A DNA stretch of 12,875 nucleotides from Bacteroidales bacterium (lineage in GTDB: Bacteria; Bacteroidota; Bacteroidia; Bacteroidales; P3): the NCBI GenBank assembly GCA_017507285.1, contig JAFWBF010000090.1, forward strand, positions 1 to 12,875. The letters are read 5' to 3'. The position numbers were made by a program, and so were the translations under genes. Within the stretch, counting starts at the first letter, position 1, and the number at the start of each line of letters is the position of its first letter. The notes under the pieces were generated by a model. That model was not told where the DNA came from. It saw only the letters and a program-made list of their open reading frames with translations, and ran no database searches. Of this stretch, positions 6,531-12,875 are shown piece by piece.

Positions 6531-7307
6531 ATGATGCAACTTATAGACACCCACTCACACCTTTACGACCCAACTTTTGCCGACGACATTGACAATGTGA
6601 TAGACCATGCAACACAATGCGGAGTAGGCACCATAATACTGCCGGCCATAGACAGCACTACTCACGATGCTCAACACACACTATGCAACAAGTATCCGCA
6701 GATATTCAAACAGATGATAGGAGTACATCCCACATCAATAAAGGATTCCTATGCACACGAGCTGGCTGTGGTAGAAAACATACTTGCAACAGACCACCAC
6801 AAGTATATTGCCATTGGCGAAATAGGCCTAGACTATTATTGGGACACGACCTATAGCAGCCAACAATGCCTCGCTTTGGAACAGCAGCTACACTGGGCCA
6901 ACCTATACCACAAGCCCGTATGCCTACACATACGCAACGCCTACTCCGAAATGTTCAAAATACTAAACCGCTACAACGTGGAAGCCAAAGGTGTGTTTCA
7001 CTGCTTTAGTGGCACCCTCGACGAAGCTTGGCGTGCGGTGGAAATGGGATATATGATAGGTGTAGGAGGTGTGGTAACGTTTAAAAAGGCAACACTTGCA
7101 GCAATTGTGAAGGACATACCATTGGATATGATAGTACTCGAAACAGACTCGCCCTACCTTGCTCCCACCCCTTTTAGAGGCAAACGAAACGAAAGTGCCT
7201 ACTGCAAAATAGTAGCCGAGAAGATAGCCGAGATAAAAAACATCACACTACAAGAAGTGGCCGCTACCACTACCAAAAACGCCAAACGCCTATTCAAATT
7301 GCAATAA
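6531..7307 (+). CDS. tatD: TatD-family metal-dependent hydrolase (DNase)
   Basis: A 258-residue TIM-barrel amidohydrolase of the TatD family, with all expected metal ligands: DTHSH (His8, His10), GEIGLDYYW (Glu97), CLHIRNA (His133), FHCFSG (His157) and ETDSPYLAP (Asp206). The PFRGKRNE that follows is the usual TatD continuation. Characterised members are Mg-dependent 3'-5' exonucleases or DNA-repair and fragmentation nucleases; the in vivo substrate here is not shown. The name is historical and does not imply a role in Tat secretion. The start could be either of two adjacent ATGs (6531 or 6534). It lies 19 bases after cls with no promoter between, so the two form an operon. The next gene, pepT, has its own promoter. 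Confidence 0.93.
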   Translation: MMQLIDTHSHLYDPTFADDIDNVIDHATQCGVGTIILPAIDSTTHDAQHTLCNKYPQIFKQMIGVHPTSIKDSYAHELAVVENILATDHHKYIAIGEIGLDYYWDTTYSSQQCLALEQQLHWANLYHKPVCLHIRNAYSEMFKILNRYNVEAKGVFHCFSGTLDEAWRAVEMGYMIGVGGVVTFKKATLAAIVKDIPLDMIVLETDSPYLAPTPFRGKRNESAYCKIVAEKIAEIKNITLQEVAATTTKNAKRLFKLQ

Positions 7308-7332
7308 CGCCCAAACAGAAAAAATAAAACAC

Positions 7333-7363
7333 TTGACCATAACAGGAAAAAAACGTAACTTTG
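7333..7363 (+). promoter_or_regulatory. Promoter of the pepT operon
   Basis: TAACTTTG (7356-7363) is preceded by TTG at 7333-7335 with 20 bases between them, close to the Bacteroidota -33/-7 arrangement. The start of transcription would be near 7369, about 23 bases before the pepT ATG. Confidence 0.8.
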
Positions 7364-7391
7364 CAAACAGTTTAAATCAACAACAAAACCA

Positions 7392-8639
7392 ATGGAACCC
7401 ATCGTAGAACGCTTTTTACGCTACATAGCAATAGACACACAGTCGGACGAAAATGCCACCACACAGCCATCGACCACAAAACAATTAGACCTCCAGCAGT
7501 TACTGCTTCGCGAGCTGACGGAGATGGGCATAGCCGCCACCTTGGACCAATATGGCTACCTTATGGCTTCTATACCGGCCAACGCCGAAGGCAACATACC
7601 TCCTATAGGATTTATAGCCCACGTAGATACATCGCCAGACTGCTCCGGCAAAAATATTAAGCCACAAGTAATATCAAACTACACCGGTGGCGATATTGTG
7701 TTAAACAAAGACCGCAACATTGTGTTGTCGGAAAAAATATTTCCCGAACTGAGAAACTATCATAACCAAACCCTCATCACCACCGATGGTACCACACTAT
7801 TGGGTGCCGACGACAAAGCCGGAGTGGCAGCCATAATGCATGCAGCAAACTACATAATGAAGCATCCGGAAATAAAACATGGCGAAATAAAAATTGCTTT
7901 CACCCCCGATGAAGAAGTGGGACGAGGCGTTGAACATTTCGACACAGGCAAGTTCGGGGCCAAGTATGCCTACACTATCGATGGCGGAGAAATAGGCGAG
8001 CTGGAATACGAAAACTTCAATGCGGCATCAGTCACCCTGCTCATCCATGGAACCAACATACACCCGGGATATGCCAAAGGCAAAATGATAAACGCCGCAA
8101 GGATAGCCATGGAAATAGACAGCATGATTCCAAAAAACGAACGACCCGAAAACACTGAAGGCTACCAAGGCTTTTACCACCTTACCGGCATGACGGCAAA
8201 GGTGGAAGAGGCCACTATGCACTACATAATAAGAGACCATAACAACGACAAATTCCTACAACGCAAAGCCAACCTTACGGCTATAGCCCAAAGCATAAAC
8301 AACAAATACGGCCCTTCGACAGTGGAAATTACCATCACAGACTCGTACTACAACATGCGAGAGATGATAGAGCCACACATGCACATAGTGGAAAAAGCCA
8401 TACAAGCCATGACAGACTGTGATGTTGTACCCAAAGTACGCCCCATAAGAGGTGGCACCGACGGAGCATCATTATCATTCAAAGGAATACCATGCCCCAA
8501 CATTTTTGCCGGCGGGCATAACTTCCACGGACGCTACGAATACCTTCCGGTGCCAAGCATGATGAAAGCTGCCGACGTAATTGTACGAATTATAACACTT
8601 TTTGCCCAAGAAAACGATTATAAACAAACAGACCAATAA
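7392..8639 (+). CDS. pepT: Peptidase T (tripeptide aminopeptidase, M20B)
   Basis: A 415-residue dizinc aminopeptidase that removes the N-terminal residue from tripeptides in the cytoplasm. All M20B ligands and catalytic residues sit where they do in enterobacterial PepT: HVDTSPD (His77, Asp79), GADDKAG (Asp140), TPDEEVGRG (catalytic Glu174 and ligand Glu175), YTIDGGEIGE (Asp197) and GGHNFHGRYEY (His379). The lid/dimerisation domain, with NIHPGYAKGKMINA (222-235), lies between the two halves of the catalytic domain. Length and motif spacing are full and normal. The ATG at 7392 follows the predicted transcription start by about 23 bases and has no Shine-Dalgarno sequence. The COG0523 GTPase starts 17 bases after its stop, so both are probably co-transcribed; PepT needs zinc, which may link the two. 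Confidence 0.97.
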   Translation: MEPIVERFLRYIAIDTQSDENATTQPSTTKQLDLQQLLLRELTEMGIAATLDQYGYLMASIPANAEGNIPPIGFIAHVDTSPDCSGKNIKPQVISNYTGGDIVLNKDRNIVLSEKIFPELRNYHNQTLITTDGTTLLGADDKAGVAAIMHAANYIMKHPEIKHGEIKIAFTPDEEVGRGVEHFDTGKFGAKYAYTIDGGEIGELEYENFNAASVTLLIHGTNIHPGYAKGKMINAARIAMEIDSMIPKNERPENTEGYQGFYHLTGMTAKVEEATMHYIIRDHNNDKFLQRKANLTAIAQSINNKYGPSTVEITITDSYYNMREMIEPHMHIVEKAIQAMTDCDVVPKVRPIRGGTDGASLSFKGIPCPNIFAGGHNFHGRYEYLPVPSMMKAADVIVRIITLFAQENDYKQTDQ

Positions 8640-8656
8640 CAAACCAACACACATAT

Positions 8657-9874
8657 ATGAACCAAACAATACCAATAGTACTGCTTACCGGCTACCTAGG
8701 TAGCGGCAAAACAACCCTAATCAATCATATTCTAACCAACGGCAAAGGAATAAAATTTGCTGTAATTGTAAACGACATTGGCGAAGTAAACATAGACGCA
8801 ACACTCATACAAAAAGGCGGGGTGGTAAACCAAGCCGACGATAGTCTCGTGGCTTTGCAAAACGGATGTATCTGCTGTTCGCTAAAAACCGACCTTGTAA
8901 AACAAGTACAAGACATAGCCAACAGCCACAAGTTTGACTACATTGCCATCGAAGCCAGCGGAATATGCGAACCCGAACCTATCGCACAAACCCTTGTGGG
9001 TATCCAAAGCATGAGCAATCGCTATTTCGGGTTCGAGCTATGCCAATTGGACTGTGTGGTCTCGGTTGTGGATGCCTTGCGACTGCAAAACGAATTTACC
9101 TGCGGAAACGACCTCGTAGGCAACAACATTGCCGAAGACAACATCGAAAACCTAATAATACAGCAAATAGAATTTTGCAACATAATACTGCTAAACAAAA
9201 TAGACGAGATAACGCCGGAGGAAAGAGAGGTAGTAAAACGAATAATGCACACCCTAAACCCATCGGCACAGATAATAGAATGCAACTACACACAGGTAGA
9301 TATAACCCGAATATTGAACACAAACCTATTTGAGTTCAACAAAACTGTACTTGCCGCCAAATGGATACAAGAAATAGAACGTCCACTAAGTGCCGAAGAA
9401 GAGGCCGAAGGTCGCAAACACAGCCACCACCATCATGGGCACGACAATGACTGCCACCACCACGAGCATAATCACGAGCATCACCAACACCATCATGCAC
9501 ATGGCGATGAATACGGAATAGGCACATTCGTGTACTACCGCCGACGGGCATTCGACTTCAACAAGTTCGATGCCCTCGTGTCGGACCGTTGGGACAAGAG
9601 CATCATACGCTCCAAAGGGGTATGCTATTTCAGCCAAAATCCGGAAATGTCATACCTCTTTGAACAAGCCGGAGTACAAAAGAATGTACGCGAAGCCGGA
9701 TTATGGCTATGCACTGCCAACGAAGATGAAATAAAAAACATGATGGAAAACGACCCCTCCATACTTCGCGATTGGGACGAAGAGCATGGCGACAAGATGA
9801 TAAAAATAGTGATAATAGGCCGCCACATGGACAAAGAAAAAATAAGTTCCGAACTCGACAAGTGCCTTGCTTAA
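8657..9874 (+). CDS. COG0523 (CobW/ZNG1-type) GTPase with histidine-rich loop
   Basis: A 405-residue G3E-family GTPase. The Walker A motif is GYLGSGKTT (12-20), Cys71-Ile-Cys-Cys74 is the CxCC metal site that defines COG0523, IEASGICEP (98-106) is the switch region and NKID (180-183) the guanine-specificity motif. A loop at 255-282 carries 17 histidines and one cysteine, and the C-terminal CobW_C domain (about 285-404) follows. Family members deliver metal, mainly zinc (ZNG1, YeiR, YciC/ZigA types) or cobalt (CobW), to client proteins using GTP. There is no cobalamin gene nearby, so a zinc chaperone or buffering role is the better guess. It follows pepT by 17 bases without its own promoter. 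PepT is a dizinc enzyme and could be a client, which is inference. I saw no Zur-like operator. Confidence 0.92.
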   Translation: MNQTIPIVLLTGYLGSGKTTLINHILTNGKGIKFAVIVNDIGEVNIDATLIQKGGVVNQADDSLVALQNGCICCSLKTDLVKQVQDIANSHKFDYIAIEASGICEPEPIAQTLVGIQSMSNRYFGFELCQLDCVVSVVDALRLQNEFTCGNDLVGNNIAEDNIENLIIQQIEFCNIILLNKIDEITPEEREVVKRIMHTLNPSAQIIECNYTQVDITRILNTNLFEFNKTVLAAKWIQEIERPLSAEEEAEGRKHSHHHHGHDNDCHHHEHNHEHHQHHHAHGDEYGIGTFVYYRRRAFDFNKFDALVSDRWDKSIIRSKGVCYFSQNPEMSYLFEQAGVQKNVREAGLWLCTANEDEIKNMMENDPSILRDWDEEHGDKMIKIVIIGRHMDKEKISSELDKCLA

Positions 9875-9875
9875 T

Positions 9876-9916
9876 AAACCAAAAGAGCCGAACTCAACGT
9901 TCGGCTCTTTTGGTTT
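9876..9916. terminator. Bidirectional terminator between converging operons
   Basis: A perfect 18-bp stem, 9876-9893 with 9899-9916, and a 5-base loop (TCAAC). Each arm begins or ends with AAACCAAAAGAGCC or its complement, so both strands have T-rich 3' ends inside the stem. It starts one base after the GTPase stop (9872-9874) and ends eight bases before the end of the FKBP gene, so it probably serves both. Confidence 0.88.
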
Positions 9917-9924
9917 CCGGCCTT

Positions 9925-10635
9925 TTAGTCCATCACATCAAATAGCTCTATCTCATATACCAGCAAAGTATGAGGTGGAACATCGGTAGTACCCTCGGCA
10001 CCAAAGGCCAATTCACTAGGAACATAGAAGATGTAGTGCGAACCACCATTCATCATCTTCAAACCTTCTTGCAAACCGGGAAATACATTGTTAAGCACCG
10101 TTACCACCGGACCACGCACACCGTAGGTTTGGTCAAACACTGTGCCATCGGCATAGCTGGCCTTGTAGTGGAAACGCACACGGCCTCCCATAAAAGACTT
10201 TTTGCCTTTACCTTGTTTCAGCACCTTGTAGTGCAATCCCGACTCTGTGGCACAAACATCAGGATCATTGGCTTTTAGCTGTTTGAAATATTCAGCTTCG
10301 GCTTCCTGAGCTTTAGCAGCAGCCTGTTCGGCTCTTTGACGTTGACTTACGAATATCATCATATTAATATCGTTCAGCACTCTGTTATAAGTGCTATCGG
10401 CCAATACACCTTCTTTGCCATCCAAACAATGCTCCATAGCAGCCAAAAGCACATCCTTGTCTATATCAATACCGGTTTCTTTAAAGCCACGTGCCATATT
10501 CTCACCAAGCACCCAACTGATAGTATCTTTGGCCGATTTGAGTTTAACTTTTTTGTCTTTTCCACATGAATTCATGCCAAATATTGCAATACTTGCAAAT
10601 ATTGCCATTGTCAATATCAAATTCTTTCTTACCAT
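9925..10635 (-). CDS. FKBP-type peptidyl-prolyl isomerase, lipoprotein
   Basis: A 236-residue envelope PPIase of the Mip/FkpA organisation. A hydrophobic N-terminus ends in MNSC, a relaxed lipobox with Cys24 as the likely lipid-modified residue. Residues ~33-125 form a helical, partly coiled-coil dimerisation region (QRQRAEQAAAKAQEAEAEYF at 98-117). The FKBP domain occupies ~131-236. Conserved FKBP positions are visible: FHYKASYADGTVFDQTY (155-171) with Tyr157 and Asp168, PGLQEGL (186-192), FYVPSELAFG (203-212) and the final VYEIELFDV. The central pocket Trp is replaced by Leu188 and the flap Tyr by Phe211, so activity may differ from the classical enzymes. Such proteins catalyse proline isomerisation during folding of periplasmic and outer-membrane proteins. 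It lies 20 bases after the arginine decarboxylase gene, with no separate promoter seen. Confidence 0.9.
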   Translation of the reverse strand: MVRKNLILTMAIFASIAIFGMNSCGKDKKVKLKSAKDTISWVLGENMARGFKETGIDIDKDVLLAAMEHCLDGKEGVLADSTYNRVLNDINMMIFVSQRQRAEQAAAKAQEAEAEYFKQLKANDPDVCATESGLHYKVLKQGKGKKSFMGGRVRFHYKASYADGTVFDQTYGVRGPVVTVLNNVFPGLQEGLKMMNGGSHYIFYVPSELAFGAEGTTDVPPHTLLVYEIELFDVMD

Positions 10636-10655
10636 TTTATAATTGTTTTAATTGT

Positions 10656-12056
10656 TTAATATCCTAATATTTTCAGCATAGATTTGTAGGTTTGTTCTTT
10701 GGCAAAGAGTTTGGTTGTATATTCTCCATCCTCATCTACATCTATTATTATATGTTTCGGAGCAGGTATAAGGCAGTGCTGTATTCCGCCGTAACCTCCA
10801 ATACTTTCCTGATAAGCACCCGTATGGAAGAAACCTATATACAGCGGTTCTTCCTTGTCCAACTTAGGCAAAAATATCGCATTGGCATGCGCCTCGTTGT
10901 TGTAATAGTCCTGGCTATCGCAAGTAAGGCCTCCCAAAAACACCCGCTGATACTCTTTGTTCCAATTGTTGATTGGAAACATTATCCATCTTTGGTTGAT
11001 ACCCCAACTATCGGGAAGGGTAGTAATGAACGACGAATCTATCATATACCATAGCTCTCGGTCGTTTTGTTGTTTTTGACCGATAATACTATAAAGGGTT
11101 GCACCGCTTTCACCAACGGTATAGGAACCAAACTCTGTAAATATATGAGGTTCTTCCACTCCCCTATTGGTGCAAATATTCTTTATCTGTGCCAATATCT
11201 CTTCCGACATATACTCATATTCATAGGTACTGGCCAACGAATTCTTTATTGGGAACCCACCTCCTATATTCAGCGAATCCAGCTCCGGACATATCTTCTT
11301 AAGGTCGCAATATACGTTTACGCACTTGGCCAACTCGTTCCAATAGTAGGCACTATCCTTTATACCGGTATTGATAAAGAAGTGTAGCATCTTGAACGAA
11401 AACTTCGTGTTTTCCTTAATCTTTTCTTCGTAAAACGATACAATATCATTGTAACGTATACCCAAACGAGAGGTATAGAAGTCAAACTTAGGTTCCTCTT
11501 CCGATGCTATACGCACACCTATTTTCACCGGTTCTTTCACCTTGGGCAATGCTTCGTTCAGCAAATCTATCTCCCCCTTATTGTCTATAACCGGAACCAT
11601 ATTGTGGAATCCGTCCTGAATCATACCGGCTATGTTTTCGATATACTGTGCACGCTTGTAGCCATTACATATAATGTATATATCTTTTGTAATTAAACCC
11701 TGCTCGTACAATTCTTGTATAAGATTGATATCGAAGGCCGACGAAGTTTCAAGATTAACATCATTCTTCAGAACCTCCTCCAATACAAACGAGAAATGCG
11801 AACTTTTTGTACAATAGCAATAATTATAATTACCCTTATAATCGACCTTGGCTCTGGATACATTAAAAAGCCTCTTGGCTCGCTGTATTTGCGAACTTAT
11901 CTTTGGCAAATAAGTTATCTTCAACGGTGTTCCATACTGCTTTATGATTTCCATAAGCGGAATATTGTGAAAATACAACTCACCATCTTCGGTTCGGAAT
12001 TCATCCTGCGGAAACTCGAATGTTTGATCTATCAAATCACTATACTTATTCTTCAT
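10656..12056 (-). CDS. speA: Arginine decarboxylase, short Bacteroidota type (PLP fold III)
   Basis: A 466-residue PLP-dependent decarboxylase of the alanine-racemase fold. It is much shorter than the ~630-residue enterobacterial SpeA but matches the type annotated as arginine decarboxylase in Flavobacteriia (from memory). Lys84 in CYCTKSSH is the expected PLP lysine. ETSSAFD (103-109), SRLGIR (196-201) and LNIGGGFPI (262-270, phosphate-binding Gly loop) mark the barrel. TEFGSYTVGESG (307-318) corresponds to the E-x-G-R loop, with Ser in place of Arg. GLTCDSQD (376-383) supplies catalytic Cys379, and FFHTGAYQES (409-418) is the typical SpeA/LysA C-terminal motif. The product would be agmatine, the entry to putrescine and spermidine. 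A related carboxylated substrate (diaminopimelate or carboxyspermidine) cannot be excluded by eye. First gene of an operon with the FKBP lipoprotein; its leader contains a 9-bp hairpin. Confidence 0.8.
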   Translation of the reverse strand: MKNKYSDLIDQTFEFPQDEFRTEDGELYFHNIPLMEIIKQYGTPLKITYLPKISSQIQRAKRLFNVSRAKVDYKGNYNYCYCTKSSHFSFVLEEVLKNDVNLETSSAFDINLIQELYEQGLITKDIYIICNGYKRAQYIENIAGMIQDGFHNMVPVIDNKGEIDLLNEALPKVKEPVKIGVRIASEEEPKFDFYTSRLGIRYNDIVSFYEEKIKENTKFSFKMLHFFINTGIKDSAYYWNELAKCVNVYCDLKKICPELDSLNIGGGFPIKNSLASTYEYEYMSEEILAQIKNICTNRGVEEPHIFTEFGSYTVGESGATLYSIIGQKQQNDRELWYMIDSSFITTLPDSWGINQRWIMFPINNWNKEYQRVFLGGLTCDSQDYYNNEAHANAIFLPKLDKEEPLYIGFFHTGAYQESIGGYGGIQHCLIPAPKHIIIDVDEDGEYTTKLFAKEQTYKSMLKILGY

Positions 12057-12076
12057 TTTTCAAATCTAATTAATAC

Positions 12077-12101
12077 GGATTATATATTTTACATATAATC
12101 C
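12077..12101 (-). promoter_or_regulatory. Perfect hairpin in the 5' leader of the arginine decarboxylase gene
   Basis: GGATTATAT (12077-12085) and ATATAATCC (12093-12101) form a perfect 9-bp inverted repeat around 7 bases. In the predicted transcript starting near 12128 it lies in the ~70-base leader, ending 20 bases before the ATG. It may be an RNA hairpin or, as DNA, a dyad operator. No T-run follows, so it is not a terminator. No known riboswitch was recognised. Confidence 0.55.
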
Positions 12102-12133
12102 AAGTTAGTTAGTTTATCTCATTTTTCGAAATG

Positions 12134-12141
12134 CAAAGTTA
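12134..12141 (-). promoter_or_regulatory. -7 promoter box of the arginine decarboxylase operon
   Basis: The minus strand reads TAACTTTG followed by CAT, identical to the boxes at 2349, 5377, 7356 and 12848. A correctly spaced -33 TTTG is not obvious; TTGATTTTTTTAG lies immediately upstream. Confidence 0.7.
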
Positions 12142-12158
12142 CTAAAAAAATCAATACC

Positions 12159-12395
12159 ATGAAAAACAATTTTTATTTTTATTATGCGTTATCATGTATC
12201 ATAACAACAATAAATTTAATCATGTGGTACATAATAATAGGAATAATAGCATTGTATATTACATATAGAGTATGCGTTAGCACAGTATTTCCTTCTATAA
12301 ACAAACGCAGGTTAGAGAAATATCAGGACGATTTTTTCAAGAAAAATCCACACATCGACCGCGAGAAATTCCGGGATTTATCACAAAAAAGATAG
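12159..12395 (+). CDS. Small single-span membrane protein, unknown function
   Basis: A 78-residue protein with one hydrophobic stretch and a charged tail. The membrane segment runs from about residue 12 to 38 (IITTINLIMWYIIIGIIALY). It is followed by NKRRLEKYQDDFFKKNPHID and then REKFRDLSQKR. The positive charge after the helix suggests a cytoplasmic C-terminus. A second start at Met22 (12222) would give a 57-residue protein with the same span and is equally plausible. I do not recognise a family. It is transcribed away from the arginine decarboxylase operon; the ATG at 12159 is only 17 bases from that operon's -7 box, so the two promoter regions must overlap. I found no clean plus-strand -7 box for it. 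Codon use and base composition are AT-rich but not alien. Confidence 0.6.
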   Translation: MKNNFYFYYALSCIITTINLIMWYIIIGIIALYITYRVCVSTVFPSINKRRLEKYQDDFFKKNPHIDREKFRDLSQKR

Positions 12396-12718
12396 ATTAA
12401 AACAAATGTATCACACCTAATTCAAAGGTATTTTAGCCAATATACAGCCGACAATTGAAGTCAACTTCCCCAAAAATCCACCTTTCTTTAGCGTAACGAA
12501 AGGTACACTTTCTATACTCTCTATAGCCATATATACCCTCTATACCCTTTTATTCTTTCCTCAAATCACTTGCAAAGCAATTTTTAGAAATAGCCTAAAA
12601 AAATGGCATTCTGCCGACGATTTTATTTATACCCTATCATAAATCTCTTCACGATAGGGTGTAATTGGAATAATGGTATACCATCAATTTTCGGCCGATA
12701 TATAGCCTCAAAATTCCC
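12396..12718. other. Intergenic stretch with two hairpins and no recognised gene
   Basis: About 320 bases without a supportable frame. Two inverted repeats stand out. ACCTTTC/GAAAGGT pairs 12480-12486 with 12498-12504 around an 11-base loop. ACCCTATC/GATAGGGT pairs 12631-12638 with 12653-12660 around a 14-base loop. Neither is followed by a T-run, so neither is a standard terminator. A pyrimidine-rich segment (12510-12560) contains repeated CTATA and CCCT words. A non-coding RNA is possible but there is no positive evidence for one. Confidence 0.45.
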
Positions 12719-12828
12719 TCGTGATGTAGATGAATTTTCATCGTGATGTAGTTTGAACTCCATCGTGATGTAGATACATTTTCCTCGGGAGGGAAAAATT
12801 ATTTCCTCGCTTGCAAGGTTTTTAACTT
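12719..12828. repeat. Right tandem array, 22-bp units of 11 fixed plus 11 variable bases
   Basis: TCGTGATGTAG occurs exactly at 12719-12729, 12741-12751 and 12763-12773, a strict 22-base period. Each is followed by 11 bases that differ between units but often end in a T-run plus C (ATTTTCA, ATTTTCC). A fourth unit in register (12785-12806) reads TCGGGAGGGAAA and ends ATTATTTCC; this is almost the left-array unit sequence (TCGGGTGGGAAA then TTTTCCC). A degenerate fifth (12807-12828) keeps only the initial TCG and the T-rich tail. The preceding 22 bases end AAAATTCCC, in register, and may be a decayed unit. The array stops 19 bases before the -7 box of the next gene. Units are too short for a CRISPR array. 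Confidence 0.85.
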
Positions 12829-12847
12829 TTGTATCGAAATAATTGTG

Positions 12848-12855
12848 TAACTTTG
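12848..12855 (+). promoter_or_regulatory. -7 promoter box for a gene beyond the right edge
   Basis: TAACTTTG followed by CACT matches the other boxes of the window. TTTG at 12828-12831 is a possible -33 element, though the spacing (16 bases) is short. Transcription would begin near 12861, and no start codon lies between there and the window end. Confidence 0.7.
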
Positions 12856-12875
12856 CACTTCGAAAACCAACGAAG

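Noticed and set aside
8657..9874. Cobalamin-pathway CobW assignment
   Set aside because: No cobalamin genes in the window, and the His-rich loop with CICC occurs across all COG0523 subgroups; zinc handling is the more cautious reading.
12719..12828. CRISPR array interpretation of the right-hand repeats
   Set aside because: Repeat and spacer are about 11 bases each, far below CRISPR sizes. Spacers are not independent (shared T-rich/CC tails) and there are no cas genes.

Overview
The window reads as chromosome of a member of the Bacteroidota, most likely a Bacteroidales-type organism that uses the type IX secretion system (T9SS). Four observations support this. The first reading frame ends in a T9SS C-terminal sorting domain. 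Intergenic regions carry the Bacteroidota sigma-70 -7 element TAnnTTTG, five times as exactly TAACTTTG. Most starts lack a Shine-Dalgarno sequence. Several protein families are typical of the phylum: a PorV/PorQ-like barrel, a helix-hairpin-helix outer-membrane barrel, an HU-HIG-type DNA-binding protein and a short arginine decarboxylase. I cannot place it to genus.

Layout, left to right. (1) 1-285: 3' end of a T9SS cargo protein, then a strong terminator. (2) 371-809: a gene-poor leader with two -7-like boxes, then an HU-like DNA-binding protein with a Ser/Gly-rich tail (810-1340) and its terminator. (3) 1466-1666: a degenerate tandem array of 22-23 bp units, between the HU terminator and the terminator of the next, convergent gene. 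(4) Minus strand, 5237 down to 1751: a PorV-like barrel and an HHH/barrel protein form an operon, followed by a nitroreductase with its own promoter. (5) 5377-5424: two divergent promoters. (6) Plus strand 5444-7307: cardiolipin synthase/PLD-family protein and TatD-family hydrolase. (7) Plus strand 7392-9874: peptidase T and a COG0523 (CobW/ZNG1-type) GTPase with a 17-histidine loop, closed by an 18-bp perfect bidirectional stem. (8) Minus strand 12056 down to 9925: a flavobacterial-type arginine decarboxylase and an FKBP-type lipoprotein isomerase, with a hairpin in the 5' leader. (9) 12159-12395: a small single-span membrane protein. (10) 12396-12875: non-coding, with two hairpins, a second 22-bp tandem array, and a promoter for a gene beyond the right edge.

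Most genes are ordinary housekeeping or envelope genes: polyamine synthesis, tripeptide hydrolysis, zinc-type metal handling, phospholipid head-group chemistry, proline isomerisation and outer-membrane barrels. The most unusual signal is non-coding. Two arrays 11 kb apart share a strict ~22-bp period and a similar unit: a head beginning TCGGG/TCGTG and a tail ending in a T-run plus CC. One unit of the right array closely resembles the left-array units. They look like two copies of one dispersed intergenic repeat family, possibly a minisatellite-bearing non-autonomous element or a serial protein-binding site.
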